Part shown: positions 35,126-46,386 of the stretch, in pieces
How the letters are laid out: each line of letters begins with the position of its first letter
Position numbering within the stretch: position 1 is the stretch's first letter
Assembly (NCBI RefSeq): GCF_000243315.1
Contig: NZ_JH597761.1
Span: 769,656-833,655 of the forward strand
Length of the DNA stretch: 64,000 nucleotides
Direction: 5' to 3'
Origin: Metallosphaera yellowstonensis MK1
GTDB lineage: Archaea > Thermoproteota > Thermoprotei_A > Sulfolobales > Sulfolobaceae
Notes under the pieces: model-generated
Databases searched by the model: none
Told to the model about the DNA's origin: nothing
The model's input: only the letters and a program-made list of their open reading frames with translations
Made by a program: the position numbers and the translations under genes

Positions 35126-35310
35126 TGTCAACGTTCTTCTCTACCCTCAAGATGCACTCCGTTAACTTGATCTTTTCTGGGAAACTATTCCTTTTTCAGA
35201 ACCTAGCGCATTTTATTTACATAAAAGGAAAGGAGTATTATTCTGTAAAGTACAGGATTAACAGAGGTACCATGAGTATTACACCTGCAGTGATCATCGC
35301 TCTTAATTAG
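35126..35310 (+). CDS. Doubtful small protein (61 aa)
   Basis: The frame MSTFFSTLKMHSVNLIF, then KEYYSVKYRINRGTMSITPA, could encode a small protein with a hydrophobic middle. A TACAAAATATTTTTG block lies about 40-55 bases upstream. Its end overlaps the convergent gene by 4 bases. No family is recognised and chance is possible. Confidence 0.25.
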
Positions 35311-35705
35311 TCGACTATAAACCTTAGTCCGATCACGTCCACCTTCTCGCCTCCTTCAAGGCGGTTTGGACTTAGGACGAGAGTTCCCTCCTGGACTTTA
35401 AGACATCCTTCACGACCTTCTCTTGTCGCGTACACGAACTCTTTCACGGACAAACTGCAATCCTCTCCTCTTAAAGAAAAGAAACCATCGTACTCGGCCC
35501 TAAGCAAAGGCTTTGTACCCTTGAAAATGATCACTCCTCCATATATTGACGGTAAACAAATCAGGGGGTCGGTGCAGGAAGACAATCTCATATCGCTTCT
35601 CAACTTCTCCACCATTCCTCCTTGAGCGATTAGCGGGAGATGGGCTATAGCTATGATGACGTCATTGAGGTGGAAAAGACTGATCTTGGGAACCGAGACT
35701 ATCAT
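35307..35705 (-). CDS. Hypothetical protein (132 aa)
   Basis: It overlaps the end of the DHPS-like gene by 44 bases, so the two are translated from one transcript. The N-terminal half is hydrophobic (NDVIIAIAHLPLIAQGGMVE) and the C-terminal half is strand-rich (CLKVQEGTLVLSPNRLEGG). No family is recognised. A role connected with the DHPS-like protein is only suggested by the overlap. Confidence 0.6.
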   Translation of the reverse strand: MIVSVPKISLFHLNDVIIAIAHLPLIAQGGMVEKLRSDMRLSSCTDPLICLPSIYGGVIIFKGTKPLLRAEYDGFFSLRGEDCSLSVKEFVYATREGREGCLKVQEGTLVLSPNRLEGGEKVDVIGLRFIVD

Positions 35706-37185
35706 CTGCTATCCTCCTAAAGAGGGGTTTGTCCTGTATGTAAGTCTTATCCAATAGGGAGGCAATCTCCGCCTTAGCTAGCTCGTAACCTATGTACAAT
35801 GCGTGTTCTCTGGAGATCTCGGTCTCCATTAGCAATTTCCTGCCCACGGATAGGGCATCTTTACCCTCGACAGTGAGTTCCCTCTTCCCAAAGAACGAGA
35901 CCCCTATCCTTCTATCCTCTACGTATACCTTTACGTGACCTGCCGGATCCATGTTGGGCTCAATTCTGCCTACCTCTATCAACTCACCTACCCTCTGAGG
36001 CCTCTCCAACTTTCTCTTCTTCTCCTTTAGGATGAGTAGGTTCGGGCCCACATCCTTAGGTGGCTTCCTTTGGTACATCGCAATGGACACCATTTGAGAT
36101 GCCACCTTGACTTCCCAGCTATTCCACCTCGTCTTTCCTTTCTCCATCACCAGGAGGGATGACGCGCCTATCTCGCCAGCCATGCTCACCACTAATGCAG
36201 AGACACCGTGGCTGTCCGCGTCTATCAGCTCCGTCACGTTAAGTGTACCCATAAGGAGAGGTACGTCAGGGAGAGAGTCCCTTATCTTAAGATACTCCAC
36301 GAGACTGTCCACCATACCAGTTAGGGGAGGAGAGAGAATAGGGTCGGCCATGAGCCTTGTAAACCCTTTCCTCCTGGCCATATTGACTAGCTCTATAACG
36401 GTCCCTGCTCGATTATCTGTGGAGAACGGAGCTACAACGAAAGCTGCACCTCCTTTGACTTCCTCTAGGTCATCAATGTTGAGTTCGTTTAGATTGAAGG
36501 CGAAGGTTGCACCTGTCCTGACTCCTTCCTTTATTACCCTAGGTGAATCACTGTCTATTCCTACTACTAACCCCAAGTCAAGTAAATGTCTTATCCTTCT
36601 CCTGACCTCCTCTGGGTCGTCGAAACCCACGGGAAAGCCAGCCACTATAACGTCCACAAAGGGTTTAACTCTCTTTAATTCCTCCTCCCATTTCTCCATG
36701 GACCAACTGGGATCGAGTTCCAGGAAGACTCGAAATGGAGGGGGTCGCAAGGGTATCTTCACGCCTGCTTCAAAGGCAATTATGGCCTTACTCTCGATCT
36801 CACTCAAAATCCTCCCCTGTTCACTCTTCATCTCCTTTTCAAGAATTCTGTCAGCCGGGACTAAAGTTGAGAGGCTCACGCCCCTCCTCAGGGCCTCGAG
36901 GACGTGAACTACGTCCCAGGCGTTCTCTGTCCCCTTGTATACCTTAACTCCAAGCTCCCTCTCTATGACCTTTGCGTCTCCGTAAACGAGCCCGGGTAAT
37001 ATCACGAAATCGTATTCTTTCAATTCCTCCTTTCTTAGTCTGAGATTCTCCAAGATGTACCTGACACTCATTAGGGAGGCCACAGGGTAGTCCAGAACGA
37101 GTATGTCCACGTCTCCCTGGGATTGCTTCACTGCCTCTCTCAGGATAGGGTACGCCAGTTTTCCAGTCACCAGTAACGCTCGCAT
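35662..37185 (-). CDS. Dihydropteroate synthase-like archaeal protein
   Basis: This 507-aa protein belongs to the archaeal group that carries a DHPS-like TIM barrel in the middle. An N-terminal domain of about 140 residues starts ALLVTGKLAYPILREAV. The barrel contains VVGIDSDSPRVIKEGV, MADPILSPPLTGMVDSL, VPLLMGTLNVTELIDADS and VVSMAGEIGASSLLVMEKGK. The C-terminal 110 residues carry MDPAGHVKVYVEDRRIGVSF. Members are thought to act in pterin coenzyme (folate/methanopterin) synthesis. MptE and the PTPS homologue nearby support that. Confidence 0.8.
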   Translation of the reverse strand: MRALLVTGKLAYPILREAVKQSQGDVDILVLDYPVASLMSVRYILENLRLRKEELKEYDFVILPGLVYGDAKVIERELGVKVYKGTENAWDVVHVLEALRRGVSLSTLVPADRILEKEMKSEQGRILSEIESKAIIAFEAGVKIPLRPPPFRVFLELDPSWSMEKWEEELKRVKPFVDVIVAGFPVGFDDPEEVRRRIRHLLDLGLVVGIDSDSPRVIKEGVRTGATFAFNLNELNIDDLEEVKGGAAFVVAPFSTDNRAGTVIELVNMARRKGFTRLMADPILSPPLTGMVDSLVEYLKIRDSLPDVPLLMGTLNVTELIDADSHGVSALVVSMAGEIGASSLLVMEKGKTRWNSWEVKVASQMVSIAMYQRKPPKDVGPNLLILKEKKRKLERPQRVGELIEVGRIEPNMDPAGHVKVYVEDRRIGVSFFGKRELTVEGKDALSVGRKLLMETEISREHALYIGYELAKAEIASLLDKTYIQDKPLFRRIADDSLGSQDQSFPPQ

Positions 37186-37298
37186 TTTTCATTCAGTCAT
37201 TCAGGGTTGTCGTTAATATTCATACGATTAAGCCCAATTATTTGCGTTGAAAACTCACTCAAGAAACATTTAATACTCCCAAAGTCAAAAACGTGGCT

Positions 37299-38273
37299 AT
37301 GAGTCTCATCCCCAGAGCTTCTAATGTGAGACCAGGCGACAAGTTTGATACAATAATAGTGGGTCTAGGACCCGCTGCGTACAGTGCAGCCCTCTATGCT
37401 GCCAGATACATGCTCAAGACCTTGGTCATAGGCGAAACTCCAGGGGGACAGCTCACAGAGGCTGGAGAGGTAGACGATTACCTAGGGCTCATAGGAGTCC
37501 AAGCATCGGAAATGATAAAGTTGTTCAACGCTCACGTGGAGAAGTATAGCGTTCCCATCCTAATGGATAGAGTGGAGTCGTTCAAGAGAGAGGGGGAGGA
37601 GTACATCGTAAAGACGAAGAGGAAGGGAGAGTACAGAGCTTCCACGATCATTGTGGCTGTAGGCACCAAGAGGAGGAAGCTCAACGTTCCCGGTGAAAAC
37701 GAGTTCCTGGGCAGAGGAGTGTCCTACTGTTCAGTGTGTGACGCACCACTCTTCAAGAACAGGCCAGTAGTCGTGGTTGGAGGAGGAAACTCAGCATTGG
37801 ACGGAGCGGAGCTCCTGAGCAGGTATGCTACAAAGGTCTACTTAGTCCATAGGAGGGAGGAGTTCAGGGCCCAGCCCATAATAGTGAAATTGGTCAAGGA
37901 GAAACCCAACGTCGAGTTCATCCTAAATTCCAGGGTAAAGGAGATAAGGGGAGACAAACTGGTCAGGAAGGTAGTTGTGGAGAACCTGAAGACAGGTGAA
38001 GTCAGGGAAATTGAGGCCAATGGAATATTTGTGGAGATAGGTTTTGAGCCACCTAAGGACTTCGCCGAGGTCAATGATCTGGAAACTGACGAACAGGGCT
38101 ACATAAAAGTTGATGAGTGGACAAGAACCAACCTGCCAGGTGTCTTCGCCGCGGGGGACTGCACAAACATGTGGATAGGTTTTAGACAAGTAGCTACTTC
38201 GACGGCTATGGGCGCCGTGGCCGCACACAGTGCGTATAATTATCTGAACGAGAGGAAAGGGTTCAGGGGATGA
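37299..38273 (+). CDS. trxB: Thioredoxin reductase
   Basis: ATG 37299 gives [20 protein letters not shown]. The protein of about 324 aa has the FAD motif [19 protein letters not shown], the redox pair in [11 protein letters not shown] (CxxC), the second dinucleotide motif [16 protein letters not shown], and the C-terminal [19 protein letters not shown]. It reduces thioredoxin-like proteins with NAD(P)H. AGTCAAAAACG upstream (about 37281-37291) is not a clear TATA box. The next gene overlaps by 4 bases. Confidence 0.95.
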   Translation: MSLIPRASNVRPGDKFDTIIVGLGPAAYSAALYAARYMLKTLVIGETPGGQLTEAGEVDDYLGLIGVQASEMIKLFNAHVEKYSVPILMDRVESFKREGEEYIVKTKRKGEYRASTIIVAVGTKRRKLNVPGENEFLGRGVSYCSVCDAPLFKNRPVVVVGGGNSALDGAELLSRYATKVYLVHRREEFRAQPIIVKLVKEKPNVEFILNSRVKEIRGDKLVRKVVVENLKTGEVREIEANGIFVEIGFEPPKDFAEVNDLETDEQGYIKVDEWTRTNLPGVFAAGDCTNMWIGFRQVATSTAMGAVAAHSAYNYLNERKGFRG

Positions 38274-38981
38274 GAGAGTTACTGGAGAAGATAACCAAGG
38301 AAACCTCTGCTTACCTCAGGGAATTGAGCGGAAGGGAGGGGTTGGACAAGGTAATTGGGACTCACGGCGACGACACAACTAAGGTTGTGGACAGACTCGC
38401 GGAAGATTTCATACTGGAGAACTTGAAGAAGGAAGACTTAAGAATCACCGTAGTCACAGAGGAGACCGGGTTCATCGAGAGGAGTGGGTCTGAGTACGTT
38501 GCCGTAATAGATCCTTTAGATGGTAGCACCAACTACCTCAACGGCATAACTTGGGCGGGAGTCTCCATAGCCCTATTCAAGAGGGACGGATCCCCAGTGG
38601 CCGGGGCAGTTAGCGAAATCTTCTCTGGGAGGACTTATTCATACGATCAGGAACGAGCTTACGTAGACGGTAGGATTTTTACAGGTATCTCGAACCCCCG
38701 GACGAGGATCGTGTTATCCTATTTCGACAGATCCAGGTTGAGGGAAGCAATGGGGATACTCTCCGCCATAGAGGGCAGTTACAAGACCAGGAATCTAGGT
38801 TCGGCCTCCCTCGATATGCTCTTAACGTGTACCGGGAGGGCCTACCTGTTCTTCGATATAAGGAACAAGTTGAGGAACGTGGACATTGCCTCTTCATCAA
38901 ATTTCTGTAAGAAAGTATCCATAAATCCTATGAGTTTGGAGGGAAAGAGCATAGATATAAACCTCGAGGGAGTGACGACCA

Positions 38982-40799
<1,818 letters not shown>

Positions 40800-41039
40800 T
40801 TGCCCTTGTGGAGTCTCTCATTCCGTGTATATAAGCAGGCGTAAAGGAAATCCGAACTTGGCTGATTGAAAACAACACGTTCTACTTTAAACTACTCCCC
40901 ACACGGGGGTTCGGGCTTCATTGAATTTTCATGAATTTGTATCCAATCCTCAGCCCTTGAGCTTCACCGGAGTCGCGGGGAAACCCGTTACTCCTCCGCC
41001 CCCTTAGCGGGGTAACCTAAACCCACCTACTCCCACTGG

Positions 41040-42136
41040 GAGTGAGAGAGAGGTGGGGAAACCCGCACATCTTGAGGAAGATATTCAAGGATGCGTTGAG
41101 TTGTCTATCCAGGGTGAAACCACACCTCTCACAACGAAAAGTCCTACCTTTCGGGAAATCCGTCCACATCTGGGGCAGGACTTGGAAGTTAAATGAGGGT
41201 TCACCTCCTTAACTAGGGAGCCGTATAGTGGGGCCTTGTACTTCAACGCACGGTGGATCGACCTCCATACAGTCCTTGAAATCTTCTTAGACAACCTGTC
41301 GTCAGCTTCTTGGAACATATCCTGTTTGTTCAGTTTCTCAACAGCAATCGTAGTCACGGTATACATCTCAAGGAGCTCGTTGACGAACTTGTGAACGTGG
41401 TCCCTAACTCTATTCCTCTCACGGTGGGAGTACTTCCTCGACAACAACTCCCCTTTCCTACCGTGCTTGGAAGCGAAGGACTTGATTCTACCCCTCTTCA
41501 ACTCCATCCCAAACTTGAGGCTGTACAGCTCCCTCAAGGAGAAAGTGACGAACTTCTCGCCGTCGTAAGCGTCCAGAGTATAGAGGTTACTGTCGATTGC
41601 TAGATAGTCCAGGGGAGTTGACCAGGGTAATTTGTAACGGAATGGTAGGTGAACCTTGTCCTCCTTTATCACGGGCTCACCCAGTTCTAACCCTTTGACC
41701 CGTGGAGAGAACCAGGTGTGGGACCAGGAGAGGGTCAAGTACTCATACGGTCTTACAGTAATCCTTACGTTCTCGCCATCAACCTTCCTCAGAGTAGACT
41801 TAACCCTTACGTAAACCTTCTTCAATCTAGGTTTCCTCAGTGAAGCTCGTCCCTTTTCAGCCCTCCTCCAACCTTTCAACATTGAGCGTCGCTTATTGCC
41901 TTATCCACGTAGTGTGAGGCTAGGACGTTGACCTCCTCCAGTTCGTCCCTCAACGTCTTGTACACTCCCTTCTTCTCGGGGAGGGTTATCTTGACCTTCG
42001 TGAGGACTTTCTTACCCCTCTTCACTTCCCTCCTCTCAACCTTGATCCTCTCCCACAACCAGTCTAAAGCCCTCTGCAGTAGGACTCTGTAGTTCTCCAG
42101 TAGTACTTCACTCTCCTCCTTCTTGTCGTTCTTCAT
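41040..42136 (-). pseudogene. tnpB: tnpB of the second IS607 subfamily, two frameshifts
   Basis: The N-terminal part (42136-41876) ends with a TGA after KAISDAQC. The main part follows in another frame with LDYLAIDSNLYTLDAYDG (RuvC-type Asp), TIAVEKLNKQDMF (Glu) and SKSCPRCGRISRK (zinc Cys). After a shift near 41150 the end would read with a CxxC and then LDRQLNASLNIF, which holds the last Asp. All catalytic residues are still readable, so the decay is recent. Confidence 0.8.
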
Positions 42137-42186
42137 GGAGTAAGTTAGGTAGACGTACTCCTCCTCTGGCTGAAACGATTTAAGCC

Positions 42187-42765
42187 TTAATTTCCTCGAC
42201 GCACTTCCTCACCTTCTCGTACTCGTGACTCCCCACTCCTTGCAATTTCTCGCTTAACGATACGTATAGAGATTAGGTCTTCGACCAGTTCCTGCTCGGG
42301 GGTTTTGTCCTCCCCGTTCAACACCACGAGCTCATGGTCGTGCGCTTTGCACACCTCCTCTACTATCTCGAAGCCGAACCTCACCGGTCTGTCCGGGTAA
42401 GCAATGGCTTTCGACACCTCGTTGTTGAGCGTCGTCCTCAGTTGAGGAACCCCTTCCTCTTCACGTTCAACCAAGACCCCACGTCTGTTATCACCTTCGT
42501 ATTCCTTAACGTTCTCCTCTAGGTATTTAACCTGGTTCACCAAGTCGTCCTTTCGCTTGTTCGATACCCTAGCGTATAATGCCACTTTCCTCCTCTTGAC
42601 AATACCCATCAGTTTTTCTAAGTCCTCCCTGAACTTCCACTTCCCGCTCTGCACCACCGGTTTTATGTAACCCTCCTTAACGTAGCTCTGCAACGTGCGG
42701 TAGGATATTCCCAGTTTTTGGCACACTTCCTTAGGTTTCAGCACCATAATAAAACTCACATACAA
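42187..42765 (-). pseudogene. tnpA: tnpA of the second IS607 subfamily, frameshifted
   Basis: The start LKPKEVCQKLGISYRTLQSY is the MerR-like DNA-binding part and RRKVALYARVSNKRKDDLVN contains the catalytic Ser. The middle (EYEGDNRRGVLVEREEEGVP) is out of frame compared with intact relatives, where a DVGPSLNVKRRGF-like segment stands. PDRPVRFGFEIVEEVCKAHD and EQELVEDLISI return to the normal sequence. A compensated double frameshift has therefore altered the middle, and the protein is probably inactive. Confidence 0.75.
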
Positions 42766-42810
42766 AATGTATAAACTTCACGGTTCATCGGAAACTGTTG
42801 TCAACGGCGT

Positions 42811-43061
42811 CTCCTCGAGGAAACACGCTCTGTTACCCTCAACTCGCCGGGATTAACCTAGTTTTAGTAGTAGTTATTAGATTTCCGTTGATGACAGGAC
42901 GTCAGTTAAGGGGAAGTCAAATAACTACTGTTTGAGGTGTAATTAGAAATGATTGAAGGTGGCGAAGAGTCATGCCGTTGACAACCGTCGAAAGAGTGCT
43001 ATAACAAACGAAGATGCATAGCCTACTGTTCACGACGGTGGGGTGGGATCTCATCTCACAT
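42811..43061. other. Intergenic stretch with the 61-base hairpin
   Basis: No gene is seen. The stretch carries the hairpin at 42869-42929 and ends just before the phytoene desaturase-like gene's stop codon. Confidence 0.4.
42869..42929 (+). repeat. 61-base hairpin, copy 1
   Basis: AGTAGTTATT (42869-42878) pairs with AATAACTACT (42920-42929), and GATTTCC (42880-42886) pairs with the GGGAAGTC side before it. A TGAC/GTCA stem caps the loop. A second copy of exactly the same length lies at 53671-53731. The outer stem shows a compensatory change (T-A here, C-G there). This supports selection for the folded form, as DNA hairpin or RNA. Confidence 0.55.
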
Positions 43062-44615
43062 TCATGACTTTCCAGCCCTCATGTCGTTGATCACCCTCAT
43101 AGCCGCGTTAAATCCCGGGGCCCCTGTCACCCCTCCTCCTGGATGGGTTCCTGAGCCACAAAGGTAGAAGCCTTTGACCGGTGTATTGTAATCGTACCCT
43201 GGGATGGGTCTGAACGAGTAAAGCTGGTCAGGGGTCATATCCAGGTGGAATATGTTACCTTCAGTTATACCGAACCTCTTCTCTATGTCGAGGGGAGTTA
43301 TGACCTCATACCTTACAGGTTTGAAGTTGGGTGCATACTCCCTGATCTTGTCCATGGTGAGTTGATATATCTCATCCTTCATCTCATCGAGTCCCTGCCT
43401 GTACGGTAGATATTGCCCGAATATGGAGAAGGAGAACTTCCCAGGAGGTGCTAGGGTAGGATCGACTGACGACTGAATATTTATGGAAAGCCAAGGTTCC
43501 CTGGAGAACCCTCTAACCTTGGCGTCGAGGTAGGCCTTCTCCACGTAGTCGACTGAGGGAAGTATCAGCTCAGAAGCTATGTGCTCTGGGGATAGAGACT
43601 TTCCATGACCGAAATCGGGCAACTCCTCTATGTAGCCCACGACCTTGAACGAAACTCCTCTTCCCTTGAGCGATCTCACCTTTCTCACGAACTCTTGATC
43701 CAGCTCGACTCCCTCCAACAGCTTCGTGAAGGTGAACCTAGGGTCTGCATTGGAGAGAACTACCCTGGACTCTATTACCTTCCCTCCCTTCAGTAAGACT
43801 CCCGTGACTCTGCCTCCCTTAACCAGTATCTTCTCCACTGGACTACCCGTGTAAACCTCTACTCCAAACGACTCCGCGGCTCTCCTCATGGCGGCGGTAA
43901 CTCCGCCCATTCCACCCCTCACGTAGCCCCAGGCTCCCTTTATACCGTTGACCTCTCCGAGGACGTGATGGGCTAAGACGTAAGCAGTACCCGGCGTGGA
44001 AGGAGAGGCGTAGGTCCCGACCACCGCGTCCTCAACGAGGGCCGCCTTGACCTCGTCTGACTCGAAGAAGGTGTCCAGGAGAGAAGATGCGTCCTGGACT
44101 AAGGTCTTAAGTGCCTCCAAGAGGTCCTTGGGACTCTCCGTGCTGACAGACTTGAGGAGTGGGATTAAAGCCTCCAAGTCCTGTATGGAGGGGGGTGGGT
44201 TGAGCATTATAGTGTCGGCCAGTAGGTAGAATGGTTCCCAGAACTTGATCCACTTCTCGTAGGCTGAGGCATCTCTAGTGGAAAATTTTGATATCTCCCT
44301 CTTGGTTTTATCCACGTCGTTCCAGATATAGAGACTCTTCCCGCTCCCGAAAGGTACGAAGAGACCTGGATCCTTCGTGATGATTTCCAGCCCTCTCTCC
44401 TCCAGCTTTAGATCACGTATTATCCTTGGCCTCAGGAGGCTCAAAACGTAAGCCCCAGTGGAGACCTTTACCCCAGGCCACAACTCCTCAGTGACAGAGG
44501 CTCCTCCCACCACGTCCCTTCTCTCGAACACTGCCACCCTGAGCCCATTCATGGCGAGGTAGGCTGAGGCCACTAGGCCATTATGTCCTCCCCCCACGAC
44601 GATGACGTCATACAT
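43062..44615 (-). CDS. Phytoene desaturase-like FAD oxidoreductase
   Basis: The 517-aa protein, starting MYDVIVVGGGHNGLVASAYL, has a Rossmann FAD motif followed by FERRDVVGGASVTEELWPG. It ends with the second FAD motif GFYLCGSGTHPGGGVTGAPG, typical of the phytoene desaturase/retinol saturase superfamily. Such enzymes desaturate or isomerise carotenoids or related polyenes. The carotenoid genes crtB or crtY are not in the window, so the substrate is open. A 35-aa membrane peptide gene precedes it by 10 bases. Confidence 0.85.
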   Translation of the reverse strand: MYDVIVVGGGHNGLVASAYLAMNGLRVAVFERRDVVGGASVTEELWPGVKVSTGAYVLSLLRPRIIRDLKLEERGLEIITKDPGLFVPFGSGKSLYIWNDVDKTKREISKFSTRDASAYEKWIKFWEPFYLLADTIMLNPPPSIQDLEALIPLLKSVSTESPKDLLEALKTLVQDASSLLDTFFESDEVKAALVEDAVVGTYASPSTPGTAYVLAHHVLGEVNGIKGAWGYVRGGMGGVTAAMRRAAESFGVEVYTGSPVEKILVKGGRVTGVLLKGGKVIESRVVLSNADPRFTFTKLLEGVELDQEFVRKVRSLKGRGVSFKVVGYIEELPDFGHGKSLSPEHIASELILPSVDYVEKAYLDAKVRGFSREPWLSINIQSSVDPTLAPPGKFSFSIFGQYLPYRQGLDEMKDEIYQLTMDKIREYAPNFKPVRYEVITPLDIEKRFGITEGNIFHLDMTPDQLYSFRPIPGYDYNTPVKGFYLCGSGTHPGGGVTGAPGFNAAMRVINDMRAGKS

Positions 44616-44625
44616 GGTGATCCCG

Positions 44626-44733
44626 TCACTCCTTTGAGGTGAAGTGGAGTACCACGGACAGCCCAACAGCCACTGCGGTGAGGCCCATGGCGAAGTAGGC
44701 CATGAACACCAAAACTTCAGGGATAGTCATCAT
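44626..44733 (-). CDS. Small single-span membrane protein (35 aa)
   Basis: MMTIPEVLVFMAYFAMGLTA followed by VAVGLSVVLHFTSKE is a clean single membrane segment with a charged tail. The stop lies 10 bases before the ATG of the oxidoreductase gene, so the two are likely co-transcribed. GTTATAAGATATC upstream can act as promoter. It may be a subunit or anchor of the oxidoreductase; this is inferred from position only. Confidence 0.5.
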   Translation of the reverse strand: MMTIPEVLVFMAYFAMGLTAVAVGLSVVLHFTSKE

Positions 44734-44771
44734 CAAGATATCTTATAACGATCCTTTTAACACTAATCGTC

Positions 44772-45860
44772 ATGGAACTTGTTGAACCTAACTATAACGA
44801 GAACCTGTACAGCCTGGGATGTGGGATAGCGAACTGGTTGGGAACGAAGGTGGAGTGTCAAAGGAGGATAGAGGTATCAGCCAACAGACTTGTCCTACTA
44901 CTCTTGGACGGCTTCGGTTGGAATATCATGAGCCAAGCCCTGGGGGAAGTCAAGGAGGCCAGGAAAATTCACAGCGTCTTTCCCTCGACCACCTCCACCT
45001 CCCTGACGACGTTGTTCACGGCAAGGGTCCCAGGAGACCACGGGGTTCTCGGCTATAATACTTTCGTAAAGAGACTCGGAGGAATAGTGAACAGCCTCAG
45101 GTACACGCACCCCTCCTCAAATATAAGGGACTCATTGAGCAACGGTGTTCCCTTCGAGAGCGCCTTTCCTAAAGCCAAGGGGTACTTATCCCAGGTGGAA
45201 AAGGGAACAGCGGCCGTTTTACCTCAGGGAATAGAAAACACCGAGTTCACGAGGGTAGTCCACGGTAAAGTGGAGGAGACAAGGACGTACTTCAATATCT
45301 GGGATGCAGGTAACTCGCTCACGGCACTCATGGGGAAAGGTTATAGGTTCATCTACGCCTACATTCCTGACGTAGATACGTTAGCCCACAAGTACGGACC
45401 TTACGATCCCTCGACTCTAGAGGCAGCCAGGGAGATCTTCATGAAGTTTTACTACGCTCTCAAGAAAAGGGGGGATTACACAGCCCTCATAACTGCGGAT
45501 CACGGACTCATAGAGACGGACAAGGTGGTGGAGGTGAGGGGGGAGCAGGAGCTCATGTCCCTGCTGGAGTTGCCTCCCTATGGAGACTCCAGGGCCCTCT
45601 TCCTTAAGTCCAGGTTTGACATGAAGGTCTTCCTCTCCCAGAGATACAACCTTAAGGTATATGCAGGTGAGGAGATACCTCCACTCCTGGGAGGGATTAC
45701 CGACAGGGAGTATCTCCCCGACTTCGTGGCTGTACCCTTGGACAAGGCCTCCTATATCTTTGATTATAGGGAAGACGGAAACTACAGAAAGCTTAAAGGG
45801 CATCACGGGGGTCTGCTCAAGGAAGAGATGGAGATACCGTTGGTGATACTCAATGGTTGA
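44772..45860 (+). CDS. Type I phosphodiesterase / nucleotide pyrophosphatase-like protein
   Basis: The 362-aa protein has LVLLLLDGFGWN (first metal Asp), FPSTTSTSLTTLFTA with the catalytic Thr/Ser, YAYIPDVDTLAHKYGP with Asp and His, TADHGLIET (Asp-His) and LKGHHGGLL with the last His. These are the metal-site residues of the alkaline phosphatase superfamily, NPP branch. No signal peptide is seen, so it probably acts in the cytoplasm on nucleotides or a similar substrate. The next gene overlaps by 8 bases. Confidence 0.85.
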   Translation: MELVEPNYNENLYSLGCGIANWLGTKVECQRRIEVSANRLVLLLLDGFGWNIMSQALGEVKEARKIHSVFPSTTSTSLTTLFTARVPGDHGVLGYNTFVKRLGGIVNSLRYTHPSSNIRDSLSNGVPFESAFPKAKGYLSQVEKGTAAVLPQGIENTEFTRVVHGKVEETRTYFNIWDAGNSLTALMGKGYRFIYAYIPDVDTLAHKYGPYDPSTLEAAREIFMKFYYALKKRGDYTALITADHGLIETDKVVEVRGEQELMSLLELPPYGDSRALFLKSRFDMKVFLSQRYNLKVYAGEEIPPLLGGITDREYLPDFVAVPLDKASYIFDYREDGNYRKLKGHHGGLLKEEMEIPLVILNG

Positions 45861-46386
45861 TTTCCTTATACCTTCATGGGAGGAGATAGAGGATAGAGTG
45901 TTCCAGATAGTTGAGAAAATGACCAAGGATGGCTTCTTCCCTGACGCCATAATAGCCGTACTGACGGGAGGTGCAATACCGGCTAAGTTGCTCTCAGATA
46001 TCTTGGACACCAAGAACATAAAATACGTGGACATCAAGTTCTACAAGGGCGTAGGTACAACGGAAAATAGGCCCGTTATTAAGGCTATTTACATCAACGA
46101 CCTGGAGAACAAGAACGTCCTCATCGTGGACGACGTCTCGGACACCGGGGAGACGCTGGAGGCCGTGAGCAACGTGGTCTCCATGTTCTCGCCGAAGACG
46201 ATAAGGACGGCAGCCCTATACGTCAAGCCTTGGTCGAGGAAGATACCAGACTACTACGGCGAGCAGGTAGGAAAGTGGATAGTCTTCCCCTGGGATAAAT
46301 GGGACGTTGTCAGAAGTAACCCAGAGGTACCAGTGAGCGGAAAGGAGAGATACTTCAAAATTCGGAGTGCGTTGAAGAACGTCTAG
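45853..46386 (+). CDS. Purine-type phosphoribosyltransferase
   Basis: The 177-aa protein has the PRPP-binding motif VLIVDDVSDTGETLEAV and an upstream AIIAVLTGGAIPAKLL loop. The C-terminal part (YYGEQVGKWIVFPWDKWD) is that of archaeal xanthine/guanine/hypoxanthine-type PRTases. It salvages bases by joining them to PRPP. It overlaps the phosphodiesterase gene, which suggests a shared role in nucleotide turnover. It ends convergently with the mutase gene (4-base overlap). Confidence 0.88.
   Translation: MVDFLIPSWEEIEDRVFQIVEKMTKDGFFPDAIIAVLTGGAIPAKLLSDILDTKNIKYVDIKFYKGVGTTENRPVIKAIYINDLENKNVLIVDDVSDTGETLEAVSNVVSMFSPKTIRTAALYVKPWSRKIPDYYGEQVGKWIVFPWDKWDVVRSNPEVPVSGKERYFKIRSALKNV

Larger units (their letters stand above)
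40885..42810 (-). mobile_element. Decayed IS607-type element, second subfamily (about 1.9 kb)
   Basis: The left-end block (GGTTCATCGGAAACTGTT near 42782) is followed leftward by a frameshifted tnpA (42187-42765), a frameshifted tnpB (about 41040-42136) and a right end with CAATCCTCAGCCCTTGAGCT at about 40942. It is the most complete member of a group that also left remains at 1184, 21425, 34735, 51300-51872 and 62065. Both genes carry lesions, so it cannot move by itself. Confidence 0.8.
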
